From positions 1 through 35,619 of the forward strand of contig NZ_JADEWL010000068.1 in assembly GCF_015207665.1 (NCBI RefSeq): 35,619 nucleotides of DNA, given 5' to 3'. Made by a program: the position numbers and the translations under genes. The stretch is from Plectonema cf. radiosum LEGE 06105. GTDB taxonomy: Bacteria > Cyanobacteriota > Cyanobacteriia > Cyanobacteriales > Nostocaceae. The notes below the pieces were generated by a model. The model was not told the DNA's origin, searched no databases, and saw only the letters and a program-made list of their open reading frames with translations. Positions 1 to 7,071 of this stretch are shown piece after piece; the stretch's first letter is position 1, and every line of letters starts with the position of its first letter.

Positions 1-23
1 GGGTGATGGGGTGATGGGGTGAA
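1..23. repeat. G-rich octamer tandem repeat
   Basis: Three near-identical copies of GGGGTGAT (the first lacks one G, the last ends in A) lie at the left edge of the window. The array may extend beyond the edge. No coding frame uses it. Confidence 0.6.
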
Positions 24-28
24 TAACT

Positions 29-84
29 AATTACCAATTACCAATTACCAATTACCAATTACCAATTCCCAATTACCAATTCCC
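29..84. repeat. Heptamer tandem repeat (STRR type), AATTACC/AATTCCC
   Basis: Eight contiguous 7-base units, six AATTACC and two AATTCCC, end about 90 bases before the 6-phosphogluconolactonase start. Such short tandemly repeated repetitive sequences are a known intergenic feature of filamentous cyanobacteria. The unit is 7 bases and uninterrupted, so it is not an iteron set with spacers and not a CRISPR. Confidence 0.9.
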
Positions 85-172
85 ATTCTTAAAAGTTTCA
101 CAAAGTAAATGCACTATTCCGATATCGGCGGTATGGTTATCCCAGAAGTGAGTTAGATTGTGAAGGAAGCTA

Positions 173-895
173 ATGAACAAAAAAGTAGAAGTATTGCCGG
201 ATAAGAATGCGTTGGTTGAACGAGCGCTTCTTTTGATTTTGTCCAAAGTTGAACCATCGATTCAACAACGGGGACGTTTCACTATTGCCTTGTCTGGTGG
301 TAGTACTCCCAAACCGCTGTATGAAGCCTTGAGCCAAAAAAAACTGCCTTGGGATAAAATTCATGTATTATGGGGTGATGAACGTTATGTTGCACCAGAC
401 CATCCTGATAGTAATCAATTAATGGCGCGTAATGCCTGGCTGGATAAAGTTGATATTCCCGCAGAAAACATTCACGCAATGCCTACCGATGCAGCCGAAC
501 CCTCACAAGCTGCACAACAGTACGAACAACATTTACAGGAATTGTTTAATTCCTCTCAAGGCGAATTTCCCGCGATTGATGTGATTTTACTGGGAATGGG
601 CGATGATGCTCATACTGCATCTTTATTTCCCAACACCGAAGCATTGAAAGTTACTGATAAGCTGATTACAGTAGGCAACAAAGATAGTTCTGTACGTCTT
701 ACTTTTACTTATCCATTTATTAACGCCGCTGAATGTGTCATATTCTTGGTTTCTGGTGAAAATAAAAGACCAGCTTTAGCTCAAGTTTTCGCACCCACAG
801 CATCAGAAACTATCTACCCTTCTCGTTTAATTCAACCCCAAAAAGAACTTTGGTGGCTTTTAGATGAGGCTGCTGGTGCGGAAATCAAAATTTAA
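173..895 (+). CDS. pgl: 6-phosphogluconolactonase
   Basis: Hydrolyses 6-phosphogluconolactone to 6-phosphogluconate, the second step of the oxidative pentose phosphate pathway in the cytosol, the main NADPH source of cyanobacteria in the dark. The 240-residue product has the normal length of the PGL/DevB family. Family motifs are visible in order: LSGGSTPKPLYEAL near residue 40, a WGDERYV segment near 66, the ILLGMGDDAHTASLFP loop near 140, and the VIFLVSGENKRPAL segment near 190. The ATG at 173 is preceded by GAAGG at 161-165. The neighbours are unrelated, so the gene is probably transcribed alone. No terminator hairpin is visible directly downstream. Confidence 0.95.
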   Translation: MNKKVEVLPDKNALVERALLLILSKVEPSIQQRGRFTIALSGGSTPKPLYEALSQKKLPWDKIHVLWGDERYVAPDHPDSNQLMARNAWLDKVDIPAENIHAMPTDAAEPSQAAQQYEQHLQELFNSSQGEFPAIDVILLGMGDDAHTASLFPNTEALKVTDKLITVGNKDSSVRLTFTYPFINAAECVIFLVSGENKRPALAQVFAPTASETIYPSRLIQPQKELWWLLDEAAGAEIKI

Positions 896-938
896 CGGCG
901 AAATTGTAAGTAATTGTTAAAATCAAAAGCGACAGAAA

Positions 939-963
939 ATTTGAGATTTGAGATTTGAGATTT
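939..963. repeat. Heptamer tandem repeat ATTTGAG
   Basis: Three full copies of ATTTGAG plus a partial fourth lie in the gap after the 6-phosphogluconolactonase gene. This is the same class of cyanobacterial heptamer array as at 29-84 but with a different unit. Confidence 0.75.
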
Positions 964-1095
964 TGGATTGAATTACGAATGATTTCAAGCCCTTAGTTTT
1001 AAGTAGGTGATAAATCTAAATATATCCTACGGACACACAGCGAGCGAACATTAATCTAAAATATTTAAGCTCCGAGGAAAGCGATTCATGGGAAC

Positions 1096-1135
1096 AATCC
1101 AAAATTCAAAATCCAAAATCCAAAATTCAAAATTG
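1096..1135. repeat. Heptamer tandem repeat AAAATCC/AAAATTC
   Basis: Nearly six contiguous 7-base units alternate between AAAATCC and AAAATTC, with a final AAAATTG. They sit about 65 bases upstream of the preferred start of the FHA-domain gene. They are typical of cyanobacterial intergenic heptamer arrays. Confidence 0.85.
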
Positions 1136-1200
1136 ACTGACAGATGCTCGTCTGCTTGCCAGCACTATTTTACGATGAACTTGAGAAAAGGTTTAATTCC

Positions 1201-2082
1201 ATGATTGTTTGCCCTAACTGCAATCATCCCAATCCAGATGGCGCTGTCCAATGCGAAGCTTGCTATACCCCCCTACCGGCAACTACTAGCTGTCCGGGCT
1301 GTGGGGCAACCGTGCAAGCAGATGCGGCTTTTTGCGGGCAGTGTGGTTACAATTTACGCTCCTCTCCTTCCGGAATCGAGCCAACTGTTGCTCCTGAAAG
1401 TCCAATAGAAGTACCGCCTTTGGGCAACCTGCCAAATTTGAATCCTATAGAAGCTTCTTCTTTACCACCAACAGCAGTTTCTTCTCCTCCGGGATTTGAA
1501 CCACCAACAACGTCCTCCGAACCCGAAAGCGGAGAACAAGAAATACCAACTCCACCTCCAGCAGTAACACCACCTCCCGTTAATGTTGTTGAAGCTGCAC
1601 CTGCGACGGTAGAGGAAGAGGAAGAGGAAGAGAATAGTTCTTTTTTCCCAGATTTAACAATCGAACCCGAACCCGAACCCGAAGCTACACCCGCACCCGC
1701 ACCCGCACCGATACCCGTAACAAGTCCTTCTCCTTCTAGGACTCAATTACAGCAGGTCAGCGCTCGTTTGGTTCACGTTAAAACTGATACACAAATTGAA
1801 CTACCGCAAAATCTTTCTGTAATTCATATTGGTAAAGCAAATGACCGAGTTCCCCCGGATATTGATGTTTCGGGATTGGAAAATTCGGAAGTTGTTTCGC
1901 GAATTCATGCTGATATTCGAGTAGAAGGAGATGCTTACTATATCGAAGACGTAGGAAGTTCCAATGGTACCTACGTTAACGGAATGTCCCTGCTACCGGG
2001 CAATCGTCACCGTTTGCGACCGGGAGATAAAGTAAGTATGGGTAAAGGAGATTTGGTAAGTTTCTTGTTCCAAATCTCTTGA
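1201..2082 (+). CDS. Zinc-ribbon and FHA domain protein
   Basis: Probable phosphothreonine-binding adaptor protein. From the ATG at 1201 it has 293 residues: two CxxC-CxxC zinc-ribbon units (Cys 4/7/18/21 and 31/34/45/48), a long Pro/Glu-rich linker of about 120 residues with repeated PEPEPE and PAPAPAP runs, and a C-terminal FHA domain. The FHA domain has the usual core: GKAND near the first loop, SRIHADI, then DVGSSNGTYVNG. An upstream in-frame ATG at 1144 would add 19 residues ahead of the zinc ribbon. The ATG at 1201 is preferred because GAGAAAAGG lies about 11 bases upstream and the zinc ribbon begins at once. No kinase or phosphatase gene is adjacent, so the phosphorylated partner is unknown. 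Confidence 0.85.
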   Translation: MIVCPNCNHPNPDGAVQCEACYTPLPATTSCPGCGATVQADAAFCGQCGYNLRSSPSGIEPTVAPESPIEVPPLGNLPNLNPIEASSLPPTAVSSPPGFEPPTTSSEPESGEQEIPTPPPAVTPPPVNVVEAAPATVEEEEEEENSSFFPDLTIEPEPEPEATPAPAPAPIPVTSPSPSRTQLQQVSARLVHVKTDTQIELPQNLSVIHIGKANDRVPPDIDVSGLENSEVVSRIHADIRVEGDAYYIEDVGSSNGTYVNGMSLLPGNRHRLRPGDKVSMGKGDLVSFLFQIS

Positions 2083-2225
2083 TATTTAGTCGTATTTACT
2101 GCTATTAATTACGTGTTTTCACTTTAAAAAGCTTTGACATTTTTTCTCAGCCAGCAAATTTGGAATTAGAGAAAAAGTCAAAAATGAGAAGTGATATTGC
2201 ATAGATTTACTCCCAAATAAACTTT

Positions 2226-2257
2226 AACCCCTCTCTTGATGATTAGAGAGGGGTTTT
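2226..2257 (+). terminator. Rho-independent terminator of the FHA gene
   Basis: An 11-base-pair perfect stem (2226-2236 with 2245-2255), with C4/G4 in its lower half and an 8-base loop, is followed by a short T run. It lies 144 bases after the FHA stop codon and ahead of the next plus-strand gene. Confidence 0.8.
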
Positions 2258-2408
2258 GAATTTTTTATAACTGTTGTTTCGTATTAGAAATATTTATGCT
2301 AAGTATTTCCGAAATTATCAATAGCATTTAGTATAGAAATACTTGAGTAATATAAGTAGTTTTGCTAGTATTAGTTTATTGTTTTTTTAAGTATATTCAC
2401 TAAGTGAA

Positions 2409-2888
2409 ATGAATAAATCAGTCACTGCTTTTACTCTATTAATGCTGACAAGTTTCATGTCGATCGCACCCACGATTGCACAGGCTGGAACTTATAAGGG
2501 AAAGTGCTTCAACCAGCTTGAACGAGATATGGATAGCTGTAGCGTGACTATTGATAATAGCAATATTCGTGTAACAATGAATTCGGATAGCAATCAAACA
2601 GCTAATCAAGTAATTCCAGGAAGTTCTGTTTAAAAAGTTGAACGAAGCAAATCAGCAAAACGTCTGGGCAAAACTGCGATTTGGACTACTCTTGCATTTG
2701 GTCCTTTAGGTTTATTGCCATTAGCTTTCAAAAAGAAGCAGATGACATATGTTGTTGAGTACAATAATGGTAGTAAAGTCGAGGGAGCTGTTTTTACTAT
2801 TCAGCGTAGTCAAGCACCTTTAGCTGATATTGACTTTACTAATCTTGGTAAAAAGGTTGTAGATTTAGACGCTATTATACAAGAATAA
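2409..2888 (+). pseudogene. Secreted protein gene interrupted by an in-frame TAA
   Basis: The first 74 codons give a signal peptide (cleavage likely after IAQA, residue 26) and a short domain with two Cys. The TAA at 2631-2633 stops the frame. In exactly the same frame the sequence then stays open for 84 more codons to TAA at 2886-2888, with protein-like content: a basic segment KVERSKSAKR, a hydrophobic stretch TTLAFGPLGLLPLAF and a polar tail ending in AIIQE. Together these make a plausible 159-position protein with one nonsense codon. I do not know the function; the layout resembles uncharacterised cyanobacterial exported proteins. Alternatives are a sequencing error, stop readthrough, or true use of the short product only. 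Confidence 0.7.
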
Positions 2889-2907
2889 TTTATAGTTTGT
2901 GTTGTAG

Positions 2908-2934
2908 GTTGGGTGGAACATTGTGAAACCCAAC
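2908..2934. repeat. Short hairpin repeat GTTGGGT...ACCCAAC
   Basis: A 7-base-pair perfect inverted repeat with a 13-base loop lies 20 bases after the end of the interrupted secreted-protein gene. This sequence type is common between cyanobacterial genes. It may act as a weak terminator, but there is no T run. Confidence 0.55.
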
Positions 2935-3167
2935 ATCACGACATAATCAAGTAAAACGAATAAGTAAGTAGGCACAAATAAATATTATTCTGCAACAGAA
3001 TATAAGCCCTTCTCAAGGACTTATTTCTAATCCCGAACGAACTACTCCCTTGTCATAACTATAAATTTTTCTACCCACCTACTTAATCGATCGCAATACT
3101 CATCAGATAGACGCGACTGGCGAGATACTTGGCGATTGCTTTGCAGAAAAACCCAATTCAAAAGCAA

Positions 3168-3193
3168 AAAAGCCTACCACAAGGCAGGCTTTT
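3168..3193 (-). terminator. Terminator of the beta-barrel protein gene
   Basis: Inverted repeat AAAAGCCT/AGGCTTTT (3168-3175 with 3186-3193), with two further inner G-C pairs. Read on the minus strand it ends in a run of six T, about 80 bases after the stop codon of the minus-strand gene at 3271. The 2889-3270 gap otherwise shows nothing I can name. Confidence 0.7.
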
Positions 3194-3270
3194 CTTTAAT
3201 AGTTCAAGGATTAATGTAGTATATTTTTACCTACACAACGTGAAAACTAGCTTTGACAATTCCCAAACAA

Positions 3271-4191
3271 TTAAAAATGATAAGAAGCACCAATAGAAAT
3301 AACAGGATAAACACCAATTCCATTGATGTCATCTTCTATCTTCTTTCTCTCCGCTTCAATATCGCTCTGAATTTGTTGACGGGTTGTGTCATCAACACTT
3401 GGATCGATATCAGCACTCAAATCGAAGTTAGGAGAACCTGTAAACATCACACCTAAATTCAGCGAGAAAGCAAAGCGATTTCCTGGTTTCACAGCGTTAC
3501 CCCAACCAATACCGAGGTATGGCGCAACTTTGTTAGGCAAGGAAACTTTCGCATCTACTGATTTTATTTGGTCGGTTGTGTAAGTATTCCCGTTATATTC
3601 GTATTGATTACCGTCGGATTTCGCACTTCCAGAAACATTATTATTGTTGAATACCAAGCCTCCGGTTAAACGAAAACCAGATTTTTTAAAAGGATGGTAA
3701 TCAACTAAAGTCGAAACGTTAAACAGATTCAAGTCAGCTTCATATTTGACATCTTCTTCTTCAAAATCTGCACCATATTTAAAAGCGTTTAAACCGACTC
3801 TTGCATTAACATTCGGTGAAACTGACTTTGTTACCGATGCTCCTATACCTGTAGTACCAATTTCCGGAGTTATACCCCAACCGCTTGTTTTAGCTTTTTT
3901 GGTTTCTTCTTCCACAGGTTGAGATGCTTCTACTTCTCCCTCTGCTTCTTCTGATGATTTTTTATCAATACAAGCTGAATTTAAGGGATAGTCTTTACAG
4001 AATTGAACTGGATCTACACTTCTTTGAGCAATTAAGTTGTCAGATAAGTCCATTTCGGGAGCTAAATCAGCAGCACTGTAGGAAATAGCTTCTACTTCCT
4101 GCTGAATTTCTGTAGCACTGGTTTGTTGATCGACTGCTTCTGTTGGTACTTCAGTCGCAAACGCTTTTAGAGTCACGGAATTTGCTACCAT
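3271..4191 (-). CDS. Outer-membrane beta-barrel family protein, N-terminus possibly truncated
   Basis: Probably an outer-membrane barrel of unknown role. The C-terminal 200 residues show alternating hydrophobic/polar strands separated by Gly- and Asn-rich turns, and the chain ends in SIGASYHF; a terminal Phe preceded by aromatics is the usual signal for barrel insertion. The N-terminal 110 residues are acidic and low in complexity, with a small Cys pair in DPVQFCKDYPLNSACIDK. The first residues MVANSVTLKAFA-TEV look like the end of a signal peptide, but the positively charged start and most of the hydrophobic core are missing. Upstream in frame there are only 13 sense codons and no start before a stop. 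Transcription ends at the hairpin at 3168-3193. The protein may therefore not be exported, or the gene may be broken. Confidence 0.7.
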   Translation of the reverse strand: MVANSVTLKAFATEVPTEAVDQQTSATEIQQEVEAISYSAADLAPEMDLSDNLIAQRSVDPVQFCKDYPLNSACIDKKSSEEAEGEVEASQPVEEETKKAKTSGWGITPEIGTTGIGASVTKSVSPNVNARVGLNAFKYGADFEEEDVKYEADLNLFNVSTLVDYHPFKKSGFRLTGGLVFNNNNVSGSAKSDGNQYEYNGNTYTTDQIKSVDAKVSLPNKVAPYLGIGWGNAVKPGNRFAFSLNLGVMFTGSPNFDLSADIDPSVDDTTRQQIQSDIEAERKKIEDDINGIGVYPVISIGASYHF

Positions 4192-4243
4192 TGCAGCAGG
4201 CGTACAAGCACAAACGCGATCGCTCGATAATCAAGTTCCAAGA

Positions 4244-4597
4244 ATGGTAGAAGCATTACGATTGGCTGCACCTAAAACAGGTTCTGCTAATGATGGATTA
4301 TACAGCGAATGGCAAGTTAAACCAGAAACTTTGAAAGGTTGGTCAAAATTTTGTCTGAAAAAAGAAGTTTCACCAACAGAGTTTGAAAATAATTCTCAAT
4401 TAGCTCGTCAAATTGTTAGTTGTATCGTACAACGAGAATTAAAAGGACAATTGCAAGCTAATAATAATAATGAAACACAAGCTGTGCTTGGTACTGCTTG
4501 TTGGTGGATGACTGGTCAGTACAAAGGCTGCAATAGTGGTTTTACTGCTGATTATGTAAAAAAAGTTTTGGGTTATTATCAGAAACCGAGTACTTAA
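4244..4597 (+). CDS. Small secreted-type protein, signal peptide start missing
   Basis: A 117-residue product from the only ATG; function unknown. It has four Cys and a conserved-looking LYSEWQVKPETLKGW segment and WWMTGQYKGCNSG motif. The open frame continues upstream to 4130, and the codons just before the ATG read IAAGVQAQTRSLDNQVPR. That looks like the end of a signal peptide with an AQA cleavage site, followed by mature sequence. No ATG, GTG or TTG exists in frame upstream, so the natural start seems to be lost. The upstream frame overlaps the 5' end of the minus-strand barrel gene. As read, the gene either encodes a non-exported fragment or is dead. Confidence 0.6.
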   Translation: MVEALRLAAPKTGSANDGLYSEWQVKPETLKGWSKFCLKKEVSPTEFENNSQLARQIVSCIVQRELKGQLQANNNNETQAVLGTACWWMTGQYKGCNSGFTADYVKKVLGYYQKPST

Positions 4598-4600
4598 TAC

Positions 4601-4627
4601 GAAGGAAGAAGGAAGAAGGAAGAAGGA
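4601..4627. repeat. Heptamer tandem repeat GAAGGAA
   Basis: Nearly four contiguous 7-base units directly follow the stop codon of the small secreted-type gene. This is another cyanobacterial heptamer array. The rest of the gap to 4767 contains only an open frame of 61 codons that overlaps the arsR-type gene and shows no protein features. Confidence 0.8.
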
Positions 4628-4767
4628 TATTTTGGATACTCTATGGGGATTTAAACGCCCGGACGCATTTCATACAACCTATGACTCAGGGGACTTTAAC
4701 CCCGAAGCGAGGAGAAGTTATGAAGTAGTCTCCCCCTCTTCCCTCTTCCGATGCGATCAAAGTGAGT

Positions 4768-5088
4768 TTAATCGAGTTTTTCCAAAGTATTCCGTACTTC
4801 GACTAGGTGATTGTTAAACACCTCTAAAGCTGCATCGAGAATTTTGAAAATAGCTGGATCTCGTATAGAGTAAAAAACGTAATTTCCCTGTTTGCGGCTG
4901 ATTAGCAAATTGCGACTCCGCAACACACCCAATTGTTGAGACACAGAAGAAGCTTCCAACTCTAACCATTGAGCAATGTCATTGACATTTTTTTCTCCTG
5001 TTCGTAATGTATCAAGGATCTGAATCCGCACCGGATTGGATAATACTTTGAAAAGATCCGCTTTGAAATGACTCTGTTTAAATACCAT
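4768..5088 (-). CDS. ArsR/SmtB-family transcriptional regulator
   Basis: A 106-residue winged-helix DNA-binding dimer of the usual family length. The N-terminus KADLFKVLSNPVRIQILDTL is the typical ArsR opening helix. The recognition region is VNDIAQWLELEASSVSQQLGVLRSRNLL (about residues 35-62), followed by the wing RKQGNYVFYSI. The product has no Cys, and the alpha-3 position that carries ELCVCDL in metal sensors reads ELEASSV. A Cys-thiolate metal or sulfide sensor of the classical kind is therefore excluded. It matches the truncated copy at 6931-7071 at 31 of the first 39 residues, so the two are paralogues. The intact copy sits 72 bases downstream of the minus-strand metallo-beta-lactamase-fold gene and may share its transcript. 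Targets are unknown. Confidence 0.88.
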   Translation of the reverse strand: MVFKQSHFKADLFKVLSNPVRIQILDTLRTGEKNVNDIAQWLELEASSVSQQLGVLRSRNLLISRKQGNYVFYSIRDPAIFKILDAALEVFNNHLVEVRNTLEKLD

Positions 5089-5160
5089 CTAAATATTATT
5101 GTAGCTTCAAACTTTTTTAGGTACTTTAACATTTATATACCATACCGACAATGACTAAGA

Positions 5161-6039
5161 TTAGAAGTATCTTGAGAAACTATTTGAATTCTGGGATCTG
5201 TTTTTATTTAAAATTATTTTAGAGGTAGTTATTTGTACTTTATTTGCCGCAAGTTTAGAAATAGTAATGTTTCCATGCTCGCGGGTAGTTAATAATTTCT
5301 GCTTGTCACTTAATGTTTTAAAGCCTTGACTATGACTTATATACTTATTTTTAGTTTCTGATTTAATCGGCTGATTTAGATTATTAGAAATAATCACTAG
5401 TTCCGGCTTACAATAATCAAAAACTTCTGGACAATAGCCGCTTTCTTGTCCGTGATTAGATGCTACAAAAAAATTGACGCGCCGCAAATGTTCTTGAAAT
5501 GATGCATTTTCTAAAAGAGAATACCAACCTCTTTGTGTCAAATTACTAGGAAAAATTATGTCAATATCAAAATAATGTACAAAGGTAACTAAGCTCAAAC
5601 TATTGTAATCTAAAAAATCTGGATAATTATTAGAAAAAAAACTCAAGCTGATGTTCCCAACTCTGTGATTAACAATTTTGGCTCGATAAGAATCACTGAT
5701 TAATCTCAAAAAATTTATTCTTGTTTCTCTGGTATTATTCCGAATTCCTATTTCTGGCAAATTACTAGCATTTAATGAGGGATTTTTAATCAAAATTTTT
5801 GTAGGAAATTGGCTTTGTACATCCTTGCCCATCAGGTACGGCAAATCGGCTATGTTCTCGTCGCTCAGATGAGAAATAATCACGTGTTCTAATCCAAACA
5901 AACTACTATTCATAATATAGTTTGTCGGACGAAATCCTGTTCGCTCATTGTAGCCACAGTCAATAAGTGCTGCATGATTATTGTCAGCAATAATTAAGGC
6001 GCAGAAACCAGAATCTACATCAAAAATTTTAATTTCCAT
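5161..6039 (-). CDS. ComEC-type metallo-beta-lactamase-fold protein with degenerate metal site
   Basis: A 292-residue protein with the fold markers of soluble ComEC/Rec2-like hydrolases: the opening strand IKIFDVDSGFCALI, AALIDCGYN, the VIISHLSDENIADLPYL loop, a middle DIIFPSNL strand, then FFVASNHGQESGYCPEVF and PELVIISN. In active members the metal loop is HxHxDH and the later loop is SHHG. Here they read HLSDEN and SNHG, so several ligands are changed and catalysis is doubtful. The last 50 residues are Lys/Asn/Ser-rich and look disordered. No signal peptide is visible. It could be a non-catalytic binder of nucleotides or DNA; no partner is evident apart from the arsR gene downstream. Confidence 0.7.
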   Translation of the reverse strand: MEIKIFDVDSGFCALIIADNNHAALIDCGYNERTGFRPTNYIMNSSLFGLEHVIISHLSDENIADLPYLMGKDVQSQFPTKILIKNPSLNASNLPEIGIRNNTRETRINFLRLISDSYRAKIVNHRVGNISLSFFSNNYPDFLDYNSLSLVTFVHYFDIDIIFPSNLTQRGWYSLLENASFQEHLRRVNFFVASNHGQESGYCPEVFDYCKPELVIISNNLNQPIKSETKNKYISHSQGFKTLSDKQKLLTTREHGNITISKLAANKVQITTSKIILNKNRSQNSNSFSRYF

Positions 6040-6075
6040 TTTCTATTCTTCGATGAAAAATATTCAGTAGATAGC

Positions 6076-6244
6076 AGGACTTACGATATTGTCACAAATG
6101 GTTGATGGTGCGTGACGCTACAAACCTTATTACTACGTTCAAATTAACTCAAAGCGTCACACAACGGCAATAATGCGGTCGTGTTCATCCACACCGCTTC
6201 AACCGCCTCCCCTACAAGAAAAATGTGCCAGTTGCGTAAGTCCT
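6076..6244. mobile_element. MITE-like non-autonomous element, 169 bases
   Basis: Terminal inverted repeats begin AGGACTTACG at 6076 and end CGTAAGTCCT at 6244; similarity continues imperfectly to about 22 bases on each side (TGTCACA against TGGCACA). An inner inverted repeat GTGACGCT (6112-6119) / AGCGTCAC (6153-6160) lies in the middle. The hexamer AGATAG flanks both ends (6069-6074 and 6245-6250, one base off on the left), consistent with a target duplication. There is no coding capacity. Elements with GGACTTACGCAA ends are common in cyanobacterial genomes. The remaining gap (6251-6388) shows nothing I recognise. Confidence 0.7.
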
Positions 6245-6388
6245 AGATAGATATAAATAAATTCAGCATTCACAAGGGTTGCTCTAAGTGATACATCGCT
6301 CAATACAAACTAAAATTTGTTTGGATGTTTCCAGAAATGTTTACCTACTTACTGGATGCAATTAAAATTACAGGGGTAAATTCTGACT

Positions 6389-6811
6389 CTAATCCAAAAA
6401 CCCGATCAGATTTTCAGAATCTTTCACAGTATTTGCAGCGACTGGACGATTCCTCATCACCCCATCAGTTTGAGAAACTATTAACGAACTAGAACCAATT
6501 GGACGTATTCCAGACTGGTTAATAGTGCTAACAATATCTATTGTATGAACGCCGATGGGACGAATACCCATGATATTCATCGTCTTCACAACTTTGAGTT
6601 TGCTAGCACCAATCGGACGTATCCCTGCACAGCGAAATGTCTTAACAACTTCTATGTCTTTGATAATCGGACTAAGTTCGGAATTTGCTGGTGTTTGCAG
6701 AATTTCCAGCTTATTTGACGATTCTACTGATGATATTGGCATCATACCAATACTTTTACCATCAGCCACACGCCTGGACTGTTCGCTCTTATCCTGTTGT
6801 TGTACTTTCAC
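6389..6811 (-). CDS. Small GIRPIG-repeat protein
   Basis: A 140-residue protein of unknown function. Residues 53-129 consist of four tandem repeats of 19-20 residues with the pattern VVxTxxxxGIRPIGxxxL: ...CAGIRPIGASKL, ...IMGIRPIGVHTI, ...QSGIRPIGSSSL and a divergent last copy ...MRNRPVAANTV. A weaker copy starts at residue 35 (LEILQT). The first 30 residues are polar and charged. There is no signal peptide, membrane segment or Cys-rich site (a single Cys). The regular hydrophobic-polar spacing suggests short beta-strands stacked per repeat, which is inference. No clear ribosome binding site precedes the ATG. It lies between the MITE and the arsR fragment with no evident operon partner. Confidence 0.6.
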   Translation of the reverse strand: MKVQQQDKSEQSRRVADGKSIGMMPISSVESSNKLEILQTPANSELSPIIKDIEVVKTFRCAGIRPIGASKLKVVKTMNIMGIRPIGVHTIDIVSTINQSGIRPIGSSSLIVSQTDGVMRNRPVAANTVKDSENLIGFLD

Positions 6812-6930
6812 TGTAGTTTTCTGCGGGACTAACCCGAAAAGGTGAGCTTGAGAGTTATTTATCTAACTTGCTGAAGCATAGCATAAGTGTTAAACTATCT
6901 GCAATACTTTGAAGGTAGAGAGATATTAAT

Positions 6931-7071
6931 ATGCTCTTTGAGCCTAGTTACTTCAAGGCAGACTTTTTCAAGGTTCTGTCCAACCCTGTGCGGATTCAAA
7001 TATTGGATACTCTGCGAGAGGGTGAACAAAACGTGAATTATATTGCCCTTTGTTACCTTCCTCCGCGATGA
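6931..7071 (+). pseudogene. arsR-family gene, 5' fragment
   Basis: ATG at 6931, preceded by AAGG (6912-6915) about 15 bases upstream, opens a frame that reads as an ArsR N-terminus: FKADFFKVLSNPVRIQILDT and then LREGEQNVNYIA. It matches the intact ArsR at 4768-5088 at 31 of 39 residues. After NYIA (about 7047) the likeness stops abruptly: the frame runs on for 7 unrelated codons and ends at TGA 7069-7071. The helix-turn-helix and wing are missing, so the product cannot be a working regulator. The break point joins sulP-derived sequence (next entry). Confidence 0.85.

Noticed and set aside
29-84. Possible CRISPR or replication iterons
   Set aside because: Units are 7 bases and contiguous, without spacers; the same class of array recurs at 939, 1096 and 4601 with other units.
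2631-2633. Programmed frameshift at TTTAAAAAG
   Set aside because: The reading after the stop is in the same frame as before it, so a frameshift would not join the halves; only a stop change or readthrough would.
4632-4817. 61-codon plus-strand open frame after the heptamer repeat
   Set aside because: Its 3' part overlaps the well-supported ArsR gene on the other strand, it has no ribosome binding site or domain features, and its composition looks non-coding.
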